A DNA stretch of 64,000 nucleotides from Rossellomorea aquimaris (lineage in GTDB: Bacteria > Bacillota > Bacilli > Bacillales > Bacillaceae_B), in the NCBI RefSeq assembly GCF_003315075.1, contig NZ_QNRJ01000004.1, positions 186,001 through 250,000 on the forward strand. Reading direction: 5' to 3'. A program made the translations under genes and the position numbers. Of the stretch, positions 8,778 through 16,829 are shown piece by piece (within the stretch, counting starts at the first letter, position 1; every line of letters begins with the position of its first letter). Below the pieces are notes generated by a model. It was given only the letters and a program-made list of their open reading frames with translations, made no database searches and was not told where the DNA came from.

Positions 8778-9871
8778 AACAACTTTCCTTGATCATTTTA
8801 CTCATTTGTTCTCTATTCCTATCGGGATGCGTCGAAAAGGAGATTCTCGACGATTTATATGTTGAAACCGGAAAAGCCTATGATTATGTAGGGGAGAATA
8901 AGATAAGAGGGACAGCTCTGTTCCCCATTTACTTATCTGATAAATCCATCCAAAATGGAACGCTGTCTGCAGAAGCATCATCCACGCGGGAAGTGCTCGA
9001 GAAATTAGAAAGAAGGGCACAACAGCCCCTTGTAAGAGGAAGCTTGGATGTCGTGCTGATAGGAGAAAAACTGGCAAAGAAAGGAATCATCGATATCGGA
9101 GATTCCCTGCAAAGAGACGCCAGTGTTGGCGCAAGGCTATATGTAACGGTAGTCGAAGGAGATGCGGGTGAACTGATCAAAGGAAATTATGGGCTAAGGG
9201 GGAATGGAACGTATATTTCTAACCTGATTACACACAACATTACCCGCAGAGAATTACCGGAAACAAATTTACATTTATTTCTATTTACTTATTTCCAAGA
9301 AGGACAAACAGCCTATCTCCCTATATTGAAGCAGCTTTCTAATGAAAGTCTAGCGATTTCAGGTGTGGCTCTCTTCGATAAAGACAAAATGGTCAAGAAG
9401 ATTCCTTCTGAAGATATGTTTTTCTTTAAACTATTAGTGGATAAACTGGCTGAAGGAAGCCATGTCATTAAAATGGGGAAAAAGCCTGGAGCTGCAGAAG
9501 GAACGGTTGAGGCTTCTGTAACGAGTCTGATTTCAAAACACAAAATTATCATCAAACATAAAGCTGATCCTGTTGAAGTGACTATGAGAATCAAGATCCG
9601 GGGAATTGTAAGAGAGTATACCGGAAAGAAATTAACACCTGATAAAGTGGGAGAAGTTGAGAAAAAAATGGAAAAGGATATCGAGGAGAAATGCTTAGCC
9701 ATGCTGAAGGAGTTTCAGGAATTAGGCATCGACCCTGTTGGCATCGGTCAATATCAAAAGCACGGGGTACGTGGATTTGATTTTAAAGAATGGAAAGAAA
9801 GCATTTATCCCCGTGTAAATTTCAATGTCGACGCAAAAGTTCAGATCTTAGAAGCTGGTACGGTAGAATAG
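8774..9871 (+). CDS. GerA-family germinant receptor, C subunit lipoprotein
   Basis: 365-residue Ger(x)C-family lipoprotein: signal peptide with lipobox LSGC (lipidated Cys19), then the three-domain soluble part known for GerC proteins (for example ASVGARLYVTVVEGDAGELI and KCLAMLKEFQELGIDPVGIG near the C terminus). It is anchored on the outer face of the spore inner membrane and completes the receptor. Overlaps the B gene by 4 nt; the operon ends in a strong hairpin 10 nt downstream. Full family length, with no sign of decay, so the receptor should be functional. Confidence 0.95.
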   Translation: MKQLSLIILLICSLFLSGCVEKEILDDLYVETGKAYDYVGENKIRGTALFPIYLSDKSIQNGTLSAEASSTREVLEKLERRAQQPLVRGSLDVVLIGEKLAKKGIIDIGDSLQRDASVGARLYVTVVEGDAGELIKGNYGLRGNGTYISNLITHNITRRELPETNLHLFLFTYFQEGQTAYLPILKQLSNESLAISGVALFDKDKMVKKIPSEDMFFFKLLVDKLAEGSHVIKMGKKPGAAEGTVEASVTSLISKHKIIIKHKADPVEVTMRIKIRGIVREYTGKKLTPDKVGEVEKKMEKDIEEKCLAMLKEFQELGIDPVGIGQYQKHGVRGFDFKEWKESIYPRVNFNVDAKVQILEAGTVE

Positions 9872-9880
9872 CATCTATAT

Positions 9881-9912
9881 AGAAGGGCTCCCCGATTGTG
9901 GGGAGCCCTTCT
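9881..9912. terminator. Bidirectional terminator between convergent genes
   Basis: Perfect 13-bp stem AGAAGGGCTCCCC / GGGGAGCCCTTCT with a 6-nt loop between the germination operon and the leftward oxidoreductase gene. Confidence 0.9.
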
Positions 9913-9915
9913 ACT

Positions 9916-10956
9916 CTATTTCAATTGAATAACACATTTGCTCTCTGCACTTTCTTTACATGCTTCAATGATTTTTATCACGTGCAAAGCATCCTCTGGT
10001 TTTACCGGAAGTGGTTTATTTCCCCTTAAGCTTCCATGTACGCCCAGATAGAATTGGGTATAATCCCCCTTTTCAGAAGGAATGACTTCTGAAGTCACTT
10101 CATCCCCGGATATGGTTGTCAGTGTACCCCAGTTTTCTTCATCTTCCACTCCCCACTCTTCATCAAGGGGGTTTCTCCCTGCTTTCAGATCATCTTCCTG
10201 ACGATCCATTCCGTGCTTCACGTAGCTTCCTTTCAATCCATGAACCTGATAGCGCGGTCCTGGATCAAGGACAATGGAACGCGAGTACAATTGTACTCTC
10301 AGTACGTCATACCCAAGTGTAATGTGGAAATAGTCTTCCGCTTTTTCCGGGTTTCTTTGCGGGAACACATCCGCCTGCACCCATTGTGGTGTACCAAACA
10401 GAGTGAGTGCTTGATCGAGAAGGTGAGATCCCAAATCATATAACACTCCGGCTCCTTCGATTTTATTTTCTTTCCAACGGTCTTTAATAGTCGGACGAAA
10501 ACGATCGAAGTGGGCTTCATATGTATAGATTTGTCCTAAAGCTTCTTCTTCAAGTAACTTTTGGATGGTTAAAAAATCGGCATCCCATCGTCGGTTGTGG
10601 AAGACAGAAAGATGCAAGCCTCTCTCTTTCGCTAGAGCTATCAGCTCTTCCCCTTCCACACTATTCGTCACAAACGGCTTCTCTACCACGACATGTTTAT
10701 CAGCTAGTAAAGCCTGCTTAATCATGGAATAGTGAAGGTGGTTCGGTGTGGTGATCACCACTAATTCAATGTCTTGTTGAAGTAAACCTTCAAGGGACGA
10801 CACCACTGTTGCACCCTCCATGTCTTTCAGTACTTTCTCTTCATCAGATGAAAGCACCGCTTCGATATGAAACTCCTCCAAATGAGAAAGTAACGGTCGA
10901 TGAAAACTTTGTCCAGAAAATCCATATCCTACTAATCCAACTTTAATCGGTTGCAT
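9916..10956 (-). CDS. Gfo/Idh/MocA-family NAD(P)-dependent oxidoreductase
   Basis: 346-residue dehydrogenase. Rossmann motif GLVGYGFSGQSF (7-18) and the family motif EKPFVTNSVEGEEL near 95-108 are clear; the C-terminal half is the alpha/beta substrate domain (GAGVLYDLGSHLLDQAL). Such enzymes oxidise or reduce sugars, inositols or related polyols; the exact substrate is unknown. The start is set at the ATG behind AAAGGTGA; a longer in-frame reading (to 11208) would add an improbable N terminus. Divergent from a thioredoxin-like gene. Confidence 0.9.
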   Translation of the reverse strand: MQPIKVGLVGYGFSGQSFHRPLLSHLEEFHIEAVLSSDEEKVLKDMEGATVVSSLEGLLQQDIELVVITTPNHLHYSMIKQALLADKHVVVEKPFVTNSVEGEELIALAKERGLHLSVFHNRRWDADFLTIQKLLEEEALGQIYTYEAHFDRFRPTIKDRWKENKIEGAGVLYDLGSHLLDQALTLFGTPQWVQADVFPQRNPEKAEDYFHITLGYDVLRVQLYSRSIVLDPGPRYQVHGLKGSYVKHGMDRQEDDLKAGRNPLDEEWGVEDEENWGTLTTISGDEVTSEVIPSEKGDYTQFYLGVHGSLRGNKPLPVKPEDALHVIKIIEACKESAESKCVIQLK

Positions 10957-11080
10957 AATGTCACCTTTTTCCTTCAATATGTATTCCCATATTATCATGT
11001 GCAAGTTCAAACGAAAAATGATTCGTTTTACAAATGATCGGTTGTTTGTATAAAATAATGAAAAAAGGGAGGTTAACAAC

Positions 11081-11395
11081 ATGCAAGCAATTAAAAACAA
11101 AGAAACCTTTGAAGACCTGATCACTTCGGCAGAGCCGGTGATTGTGAAATTCCACGCAGACTGGTGTCCCGACTGCCGTCGTATGGATATGTTCATTGAT
11201 GAGATCATGGAAAAGTTCGGTCAATATAAATGGTACGACATCAATAAAGACGAATTTCCTGAAATCGCCGAAAAATATGACGTCATGGGTATCCCAAGCC
11301 TGCTTGTCTACAAAAACGGCGAAAAAATCGCGCACCTGCACAGCGCCAACGCCAAAACACCAGAACAAGTAACAGAATTCCTAAGCGCTCTATAA
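11081..11395 (+). CDS. Thioredoxin-family protein
   Basis: 104-residue single-domain thioredoxin fold with the active site W28-C29-P30-D31-C32 in place of the classical WCGPC and the cis-proline segment MGIPSLLVYKNG near 69-80. No signal peptide, so cytosolic. Likely a disulfide reductase of the YtpP-like group; the Pro-Asp active site should change redox potential compared with TrxA. AGGGAGG precedes the ATG. Ends just before a palindromic hairpin of the GGGACGGACC family. Confidence 0.88.
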   Translation: MQAIKNKETFEDLITSAEPVIVKFHADWCPDCRRMDMFIDEIMEKFGQYKWYDINKDEFPEIAEKYDVMGIPSLLVYKNGEKIAHLHSANAKTPEQVTEFLSAL

Positions 11396-11399
11396 CCCA

Positions 11400-11435
11400 A
11401 AGGTCCGTCCCCGTTTATGCAGAGGGACGGACCTT
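11400..11435. repeat. GAGGGACGGACCT palindrome, copy 1
   Basis: AAGGTCCGTCCC (11400-11411) and GGGACGGACCTT (11424-11435) form a perfect 12-bp stem with a 12-nt loop, followed by TGTTTTT. It probably ends both the thioredoxin-like gene and the leftward lipase-like gene. Same arm sequence as the copies at 24631 and 31082. Confidence 0.85.
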
Positions 11436-11471
11436 GTTTTTAACCTTCATGATGAATGTCACTTCAAACAT

Positions 11472-12896
11472 TTAATAGACATTCCCCTTTCCATCCACAT
11501 AAACCGTTTGAATCATCGTTCTCTGAAATTCGTTTCCTTCCTGGGTTTCCCCTTCTATATCGATGGTGATGTTATGGACTCCTTCTTCAAATTCAGCAAG
11601 TGGCAGTGAAGATAGATCTTCAGTTGTAATGAGGGTGGTTTGGTTTTTGTTACCGCTCTTCCTTGGGATATGGTGAATGGTATATGTTTTCTTCACAGGT
11701 TTGTCGTGTACATTCCATGAACCCATTAAAGATTCTCCATCCACCGCCAACTGACTCCACTCCTTACTAACCCCTTTCTGAAACAGAATGGTCAGCATGT
11801 ATTTTTCACTTTGACAATTATGCGCCCTCATTTCCCACTGTCCCAAAAGGGGCTTGGAAACGATCATGGAATGATGATAAGCGCCAGGGAAAAAGCCTGT
11901 CGCATCTTCCGTAACCATGAACTGTTTATACACTTGCCCGTTCGGACTTATGAGCTCATAGCTGGTATCCTGTTGATCACTGATCCAGTCCACCGAGATT
12001 TTCTCTACCTCTTCCTCGACAGAAAACTTCTCCACTCCAATGCCCATAAATGCCCCTCCTCTATGGAGGACCGATGTTTCTCCCTCTTGTCCAAGCTCGC
12101 TCACGGCAGCATAGGAAACCTCTTGCACCTCTTCTGTTAAGAGATCCTTCAAATAAGGGAAAATCTCCCCGCCTTCTTTTATCGTCGTATGAGACCAGTC
12201 TTGGACCCGCACCTCACCCCCATAAGGAAGGCGTGAACTTGTTACCAGAACCGCTCCATCACTTTGTCCGAATCGGCTCAAGTATAGCCCGCCCCAAAAC
12301 AGTTCAGAATTCACCCCTCCCCATCCTGTACCACCGAATGTATAGAATGGGGTGGCTCTGGCAAGTTCAAGTTCATCCGTCTCGGAACGGAAAGATTTCA
12401 TATATCCCGTTTGCAGGGAAAACACGGCATTATTTTTACTGTTTAAAGCATCGGTCAACCAGCCGGCCCATTTACTATAGGCAAGGTCTGCAAGCTCTGA
12501 TCCATGATGAGGGGACGAAAGAGTGATGACCCTCTCTACATAGGGTCCGGCACCATAATGAACCAATGCTGTTTGAATATCGATTCCTCCTTTACTATGG
12601 CCCACAACCACTACCTTCCTCTTAAAATAGTCGTAAATCTCACGAAGCTTCCCCGCTAAAAGCTGCCCATTTGTCCACATATCTTCAACTGGATGCAAAT
12701 CGATAAAAACTGCTTGGTGCCCAAATTTACGCGTGTATTCCAATAAATCATTTTCTCGTATCCACGTGTCTGAAGAGGTATGAATCCCATGAATGAATAA
12801 AATCGGATAGCCTTTCATCCCAACTGCATCTTCATCTACAAACCATTTTCCAGGTGTACCATACGAATTCTGATCTCTAAACATTTGTTCTTGCAA
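11472..12896 (-). CDS. Lipase-like alpha/beta hydrolase with C-terminal domain
   Basis: 474-residue protein. An alpha/beta-hydrolase core occupies roughly 25-270: oxyanion region FIHGIH (35-40), nucleophile elbow GHSKGG with Ser101 and SSPHHGSELADLA, typical of class 2 lipases/PGAP1-like esterases. The remaining 200 residues look beta-rich and may be a binding domain. No signal peptide is visible, so the location is uncertain. The start is TTG: a GGGAGG lies 8 nt upstream, whereas the first ATG is 12 nt further in. Substrate (triacylglycerol or other ester) unproven. Confidence 0.78.
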   Translation of the reverse strand: MQEQMFRDQNSYGTPGKWFVDEDAVGMKGYPILFIHGIHTSSDTWIRENDLLEYTRKFGHQAVFIDLHPVEDMWTNGQLLAGKLREIYDYFKRKVVVVGHSKGGIDIQTALVHYGAGPYVERVITLSSPHHGSELADLAYSKWAGWLTDALNSKNNAVFSLQTGYMKSFRSETDELELARATPFYTFGGTGWGGVNSELFWGGLYLSRFGQSDGAVLVTSSRLPYGGEVRVQDWSHTTIKEGGEIFPYLKDLLTEEVQEVSYAAVSELGQEGETSVLHRGGAFMGIGVEKFSVEEEVEKISVDWISDQQDTSYELISPNGQVYKQFMVTEDATGFFPGAYHHSMIVSKPLLGQWEMRAHNCQSEKYMLTILFQKGVSKEWSQLAVDGESLMGSWNVHDKPVKKTYTIHHIPRKSGNKNQTTLITTEDLSSLPLAEFEEGVHNITIDIEGETQEGNEFQRTMIQTVYVDGKGNVY

Positions 12897-13068
12897 TAGG
12901 CTTACCTCCCTTTAGAAAGACTTTCTTATCTTCATTATCGTTCAGAGGGAAATATATTTCATTAATGTTGTTAAATACAGGAAAAAAGGCATATATTCTT
13001 AGAATTTGTATAACTCTTCTTCCCTTTTCAAAAACTAAGAGTGATTAAAATAAACGGGAGGAATTCTA

Positions 13069-13209
13069 ATGACAAAGAAGTACAACAAAGGCAGCGAAAA
13101 CCAAAATTCACCTAAGCGTGGAACGACTGAATTTGCTACTGAGATCACAAGTGGAGACAATAGTAAGGGGAATAAACATAATAAAGACCAACGTAATAAA
13201 ACGAAATAA
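13069..13209 (+). CDS. Small hydrophilic protein, possibly gamma-type SASP-like
   Basis: 46 residues, preceded by CGGGAGG. The segment GTTEFATEITSGD resembles the GTEFASET repeat of gamma-type small acid-soluble spore proteins, and the rest is Asn/Lys/Gly-rich without hydrophobic runs, as expected for an unstructured spore protein. A strong terminator follows directly, and an SspH-type gene lies close by. Only one partial repeat is present, so membership is uncertain; an unrelated small protein is the alternative. Confidence 0.55.
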   Translation: MTKKYNKGSENQNSPKRGTTEFATEITSGDNSKGNKHNKDQRNKTK

Positions 13210-13210
13210 C

Positions 13211-13247
13211 AAAAAACCTGCCTGATAGATTATCGGGCAGGTTTTTG
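13211..13247. terminator. Bidirectional terminator
   Basis: AACCTGCC and GGCAGGTT arms with a T run on one side and an A run on the other; serves the small rightward gene and the small leftward gene at 13277. Confidence 0.88.
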
Positions 13248-13276
13248 TCATAGATAAATAAATTCAGCTGGTACTC

Positions 13277-13432
13277 TTACTCATCATCACCAGTAATCCT
13301 CACCGCGGCCGTATTATTTTGAATATACGTTGGGGGTGCCGGATCAACTTCTTTTTCATTACTTCCATAAAATCTTTCATTCAATTCCATGTTTGCTTCT
13401 GTAGTGGATGTCCTTTCATCCTGCTTCTTCAT
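13277..13432 (-). CDS. Small hypothetical protein (51 aa)
   Basis: ATG with AAAGGGTG nine nucleotides upstream opens a 51-codon frame: a polar N terminus (MKKQDERTSTTEANMELNER) and a Pro/Thr-rich middle (EVDPAPPTYIQNN) ending in RITGDDE. No membrane segment or cysteine. The good ribosome binding site and the terminator at its end support a real gene. I do not recognise the family; its place between two spore-protein genes suggests, but does not show, a sporulation role. Confidence 0.6.
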   Translation of the reverse strand: MKKQDERTSTTEANMELNERFYGSNEKEVDPAPPTYIQNNTAAVRITGDDE

Positions 13433-13547
13433 GTTATCACCCTTTCGCTATTAGCGTATCGGATTTCAAATGAAATATACGCTCATTTTTCTCATAAAAG
13501 AGGACAAACTAACCTATGGAATATAAACGATAAGGAGGAAATGAAAG

Positions 13548-13727
13548 ATGGATTCTAACCGTGTAAAACAGATTTTATCTTCTTCAGCTGATATTGAAGT
13601 GAAATATAAAGAGGCGTCCGTATGGATTGACTCTGTTCATGAAGATGGAAAAACAGCCGTTGTTCATCTTCGCGGACCATTGGAAGAACGTTCTGAAGTA
13701 AGTGTTTCAGATTTAGAAGAAGCATAA
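13548..13727 (+). CDS. sspH: H-type small acid-soluble spore protein SspH
   Basis: 59 residues: MDSNRVKQILSSSADIEVKY, then a beta-rich middle (ASVWIDSVHEDGKTAVVHL) and the ending SVSDLEEA. This matches the SspH/YfjU family (N-terminal RAK.L.SSA, central V.I..V.E....A.V, C-terminal SLEE). SspH is a minor SASP located in the spore core. Preceded by AAGGAGG and followed by a strong hairpin; monocistronic. Confidence 0.88.
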   Translation: MDSNRVKQILSSSADIEVKYKEASVWIDSVHEDGKTAVVHLRGPLEERSEVSVSDLEEA

Positions 13728-13736
13728 ACGGAGAAA

Positions 13737-13779
13737 AGACCATGCAGTCCACCTCAGGAAAGAGGGGTATGCATGGTCT
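13737..13779. terminator. Bidirectional terminator between sspH and alkaline phosphatase
   Basis: AGACCATGCA / TGCATGGTCT, a perfect 10-bp stem, with an inner CCTC/GAGG pairing in the loop. Confidence 0.8.
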
Positions 13780-13793
13780 CATCTATAGTAAGC

Positions 13794-15173
13794 TTATTTT
13801 TCGTCTTTGATCTTCCCTTTATTCTTCAATAATTCAAAGATCATTTTCGCTTGATCTGTGTTATCGATCATGCCGGCGAATTTCTCTTTTTGTGGACCAA
13901 ATGCATACACAGGAACGTCATCTCCTGTATGTCCATCCGTTGTCCATCCAGTCCCTGAACGCTTGTCGAAAATTTTCTCGATGGCATTATCGATTTCGGT
14001 TTGATCGCCTTTTTCTGCTGCTTTTTTCACAGAAGCGATTTCCTCTTCCGTCAGCTCAAGATCGATATTTTCAGCTAATGTTTCTTCCACTGAAGCACCA
14101 TTTACGATTTGTTCTGCCATAAAGTCAGGCGTGCGTTTTGCAGCTTGAATCGGTGCCGGATCCCAATTATATTCACCGTCTGCACCAATCGAGATTCCCC
14201 CTGTAGAATGGTCTGCTGTAACCACTACCAATGTTTCACCATTTTCTTTCGCGAAATCTCTTACTTCTTCAAGTGCCATCTCAAAGTCTCTCATTTCACT
14301 CATAGCCCCGACAACATCATTGTCATGACCAGCCCAGTCGATTTGACTGCCTTCCACCATCAGGAAGAAGCCATCCTTGTCACCTTTTAAGCGGTCGAGT
14401 GCAGAAGTCGTCATATCCGCTAAGCTTGGCTGTTCTTCATCACGGTCGATCATCTTGTCCATTCCTACTTCAGAGAAAAGACCAAGAACTTGTTTGTTGT
14501 CGTCATTTTTCAGTTCTTCAGCGGATTTCACATAGCTGTATCCATCCTTTTGAAACTGCTCGGCAAGATTTCGGTCATCACGTTCGAAGAAGTCCGTCCC
14601 TCCGCCCAGCATGACGTCAATCTTATGTTCACCGTTAATCATTTCATCATAATAGTCATCCGCAATCGCATCTTCGCTTTTACGCTGCTCTTCATGGGCT
14701 CCATAAGATGCCGGAGTCGCATGGGTGATTTGAGATGTAGCCACGATACCTGTAGACATACCGTTTTCTTTCGCCTGCTCTAATACCGTTTTAACATCTG
14801 TTTTATCATTATCGACTGCTATCGCATTATTGTAAGTTTTGACTCCACCGCTCATCGCCGTAGCAGCTGCTGCTGAGTCTGTTACGTTTTCTTTCTCATC
14901 CTCTGGATAAGTGGATTGTAATCCGACAAGGTAAGGATCGAATGCCGTTTTTTCCATCTCCACTGTTTCCGGATTGTCGTTCATATAACGAAGAGCCGTT
15001 GTGTAAGGAACGCCCATTCCATCACCGATCATGAAGATGACATTCTTTGCTTTGCCGTTCTTGGAATCCTTCGCTTGTGCTTCTGTGTTGTCTTGATTCA
15101 TTCCTATTACACTTCCAAGAGCTAATGTTGACACAACCGCTAACGGAAGAATTTTCTTCATTGATTTCTTCAT
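13794..15173 (-). CDS. Secreted alkaline phosphatase (PhoA family)
   Basis: 459-residue enzyme with a signal peptide (Lys-rich start, hydrophobic LPLAVVSTLALGSVIG, cleavage near residue 33). Metal and catalytic residues of the alkaline phosphatase family are present: Asp51 in MIGDGMG, nucleophile Ser100 in TDSAAAATAMSGG, and metal ligands in QIDWAGHDND and VVTADHSTGG. It hydrolyses phosphomonoesters outside the membrane to supply phosphate. A PhoP-type direct repeat lies about 85 nt upstream, so induction by phosphate starvation is likely. Length and motifs match B. subtilis PhoA/PhoB. Confidence 0.95.
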   Translation of the reverse strand: MKKSMKKILPLAVVSTLALGSVIGMNQDNTEAQAKDSKNGKAKNVIFMIGDGMGVPYTTALRYMNDNPETVEMEKTAFDPYLVGLQSTYPEDEKENVTDSAAAATAMSGGVKTYNNAIAVDNDKTDVKTVLEQAKENGMSTGIVATSQITHATPASYGAHEEQRKSEDAIADDYYDEMINGEHKIDVMLGGGTDFFERDDRNLAEQFQKDGYSYVKSAEELKNDDNKQVLGLFSEVGMDKMIDRDEEQPSLADMTTSALDRLKGDKDGFFLMVEGSQIDWAGHDNDVVGAMSEMRDFEMALEEVRDFAKENGETLVVVTADHSTGGISIGADGEYNWDPAPIQAAKRTPDFMAEQIVNGASVEETLAENIDLELTEEEIASVKKAAEKGDQTEIDNAIEKIFDKRSGTGWTTDGHTGDDVPVYAFGPQKEKFAGMIDNTDQAKMIFELLKNKGKIKDEK

Positions 15174-15255
15174 TTACCCTACCTCCTATAATTTCGACTA
15201 CATATGTAGAATAAAGGGGAAATATGAAGAACCATTTGCAAAAAGAAGACAGGAG

Positions 15256-15272
15256 TGTAAAGCTTCTGTAAA
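15256..15272 (-). promoter_or_regulatory. PhoP box upstream of alkaline phosphatase
   Basis: On the minus strand TTTACA-GAAGC-TTTACA: two direct hexamers with 5-nt spacing (11-nt period), the PhoP-P half-site arrangement (TTAACA-like). Located 83-99 nt upstream of the phosphatase ATG. Confidence 0.7.
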
Positions 15273-15276
15273 AAGA

Positions 15277-15310
15277 AGAAAAACAGGTATAAAGTCACCT
15301 GTTTTTCTTT
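15277..15310. terminator. Terminator after deiminase-fold gene
   Basis: AAACAGGT / ACCTGTTT stem with 8-nt loop, T run on both strands; ends the leftward gene at 15348. Confidence 0.85.
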
Positions 15311-15347
15311 AATGAAACAATTTAGTTCATATCCAATAAGATCTCCA

Positions 15348-16205
15348 CTACTCTCTAATCAGAGGAAGCGTACAGCAGCGGAATGATCCGCCTGACTTGA
15401 TGATTTCGGATAAATCCAGTTCGATCACGTCAAAACCTTTCGATCTGATTCGTGCATTCAAATCTTGATTTTGTGTAAGACTGATGATTTTCCCATCACC
15501 GATTGCTAATACATTTGGGCCCATTTGGAATTGCTCATCATCCGTTACAGTGATGATATTGTAATGCGACTTGATCTTCTCAAGATCCTCTTTTGAAAAG
15601 GCCGGTGGATACACAAGGGCCCACTCCTCTGAAATGATCGTAAATACACAATCTAAATGAAGGATCTCTTCTTTTAAAGGCAATTCATGAACAGTAAATT
15701 GGGGGAGCTGATTTCGTAACGATTGGACGGCCAATTGGTTCGTCCGTCCACTCACTCCGATCCAAATATTCTGCTCATCAACGAGCACATCCCCTCCTTC
15801 AATGGAATGGAGAAGTTCATGATAAGGCACTTCATTCGTTTCCAGCCAATTCTTCAACGTTTTCACTTCTCCTCGCCTGACATCGGTATTCATTGATGCA
15901 ACGAAGAACTGATCATGAATCGTGAAACCGATGTCCCTTGTGAAGACTTGTTCATTGAACTCTGGTGATGGTTGCAGGTGAATGACCTCTGAACCATTTT
16001 TCTCTAACGTATCAACAAAGTGTTTATGCTGCAGAACCGCTTTATCTATATTGATATTTTCCTTCAGGAAATGCTTTTGAGTCTCATTTATGATTTCATT
16101 TATTTGCATATTTTCAGGTGAAACAACGACCACTTTCTTTAACTTTCCATACTCATTGGAACAATAGGTTTTTTGATTTGGAACCAACGGGGAATTTAAA
16201 CTCAT
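15348..16205 (-). CDS. Arginine deiminase/DDAH-fold amidinohydrolase (YkgA-like)
   Basis: 285-residue protein of the guanidino-group-modifying superfamily. Visible signatures: TRDIGF near 82-87, HSIEGGDVLV (catalytic Glu/Asp region), HLDCVF with the catalytic His, and the C-terminal GGSFRCCTLPL with the nucleophile Cys. Members hydrolyse arginine, methylated arginine or related amidines, usually releasing citrulline or ammonia. The ATG at 16205 is chosen because the earlier ATG lies inside the GGAGGG ribosome binding site. Distant paralog of the gene at 51198. Substrate unknown. Confidence 0.85.
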   Translation of the reverse strand: MSLNSPLVPNQKTYCSNEYGKLKKVVVVSPENMQINEIINETQKHFLKENINIDKAVLQHKHFVDTLEKNGSEVIHLQPSPEFNEQVFTRDIGFTIHDQFFVASMNTDVRRGEVKTLKNWLETNEVPYHELLHSIEGGDVLVDEQNIWIGVSGRTNQLAVQSLRNQLPQFTVHELPLKEEILHLDCVFTIISEEWALVYPPAFSKEDLEKIKSHYNIITVTDDEQFQMGPNVLAIGDGKIISLTQNQDLNARIRSKGFDVIELDLSEIIKSGGSFRCCTLPLIRE

Positions 16206-16250
16206 CTTGATACCCTCCATTTGTCTACTCTTAAAAACTGCTTTTCCCTG

Positions 16251-16265
16251 TTATTATGATAATAA
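16251..16265. promoter_or_regulatory. 7-1-7 palindrome upstream of deiminase-fold gene
   Basis: TTATTATGATAATAA is a perfect palindrome 46 nt upstream of the ATG, two symmetric mismatches from a PerR box (TTATAATNATTATAA). Could be an operator of a Fur-family regulator or a symmetric -10 region. Confidence 0.35.
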
Positions 16266-16358
16266 AACTTCCTTTTTATAAGTTATGCTGGAGAAGCCTT
16301 AACAGGGACGACGGGCATCATGGGTTTAAGAAATAAGGGCTTTTGTCCAATCCCCCAA

Positions 16359-16384
16359 AAAAAGGACTCCCAGGAGTCCTTTTT
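16359..16384. terminator. Terminator after acidic lipoprotein gene
   Basis: GGACTCC / GGAGTCC with a 2-nt loop, flanked by A and T runs. Confidence 0.88.
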
Positions 16385-16392
16385 GAAATGCA

Positions 16393-16677
16393 TTATTGTT
16401 CTTCAGAGGCTTTATCGTCCTTATCCACCTCATCATCATTCAGTGTCTCATCAGAAGGATCTTCATTGAGCATACCTTCATTATCTTCTTCATCCGCTTT
16501 ATCTTCATTCATAGTTTCTTCGTTTACTGATCCTTCATCCATGTTGCCTTCTTCTTGAGAAGTGTCCTGCTGTTCTACATTATTGTCTTCCTCTTCGGCA
16601 CCTTCTTCGTTTCCACAACCGGCTAAAACCAGTCCTGCACTCAGCGGTAAAGTTAGTAATAAATTTCGTACCTTCAT
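16393..16677 (-). CDS. Very acidic putative lipoprotein
   Basis: 94 residues. Signal peptide with lipobox LAGC (Cys21), then a tail made almost only of Glu, Asp, Asn, Ser, Gln and Met (for example NEETMNEDKADEEDNEGMLN). The mature part is low-complexity, highly negative and probably disordered. Tethered outside the membrane; possible roles such as cation binding are speculation. Monocistronic, with GGAGAG upstream and its own terminator. Confidence 0.75.
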   Translation of the reverse strand: MKVRNLLLTLPLSAGLVLAGCGNEEGAEEEDNNVEQQDTSQEEGNMDEGSVNEETMNEDKADEEDNEGMLNEDPSDETLNDDEVDKDDKASEEQ

Positions 16678-16790
16678 TAATATCTCTCCTTTGTAAGTGT
16701 AGTCTGTAAGTACTTAGTTCTTGTTTACCACGCATATATAGTGATAAACATATGAGTGTTTTTTTGGAAGTGTATCCTTAGGTTTCCATT

Positions 16791-16815
16791 AAAAAAAAGC
16801 GTGCTGTTGCACGCC
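16791..16815 (-). terminator. Terminator after acyl-CoA ligase gene
   Basis: On the minus strand GCGTGC-AACA-GCACGC followed by eight T. Confidence 0.9.
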
Positions 16816-16829
16816 AAAAATAAATATTC

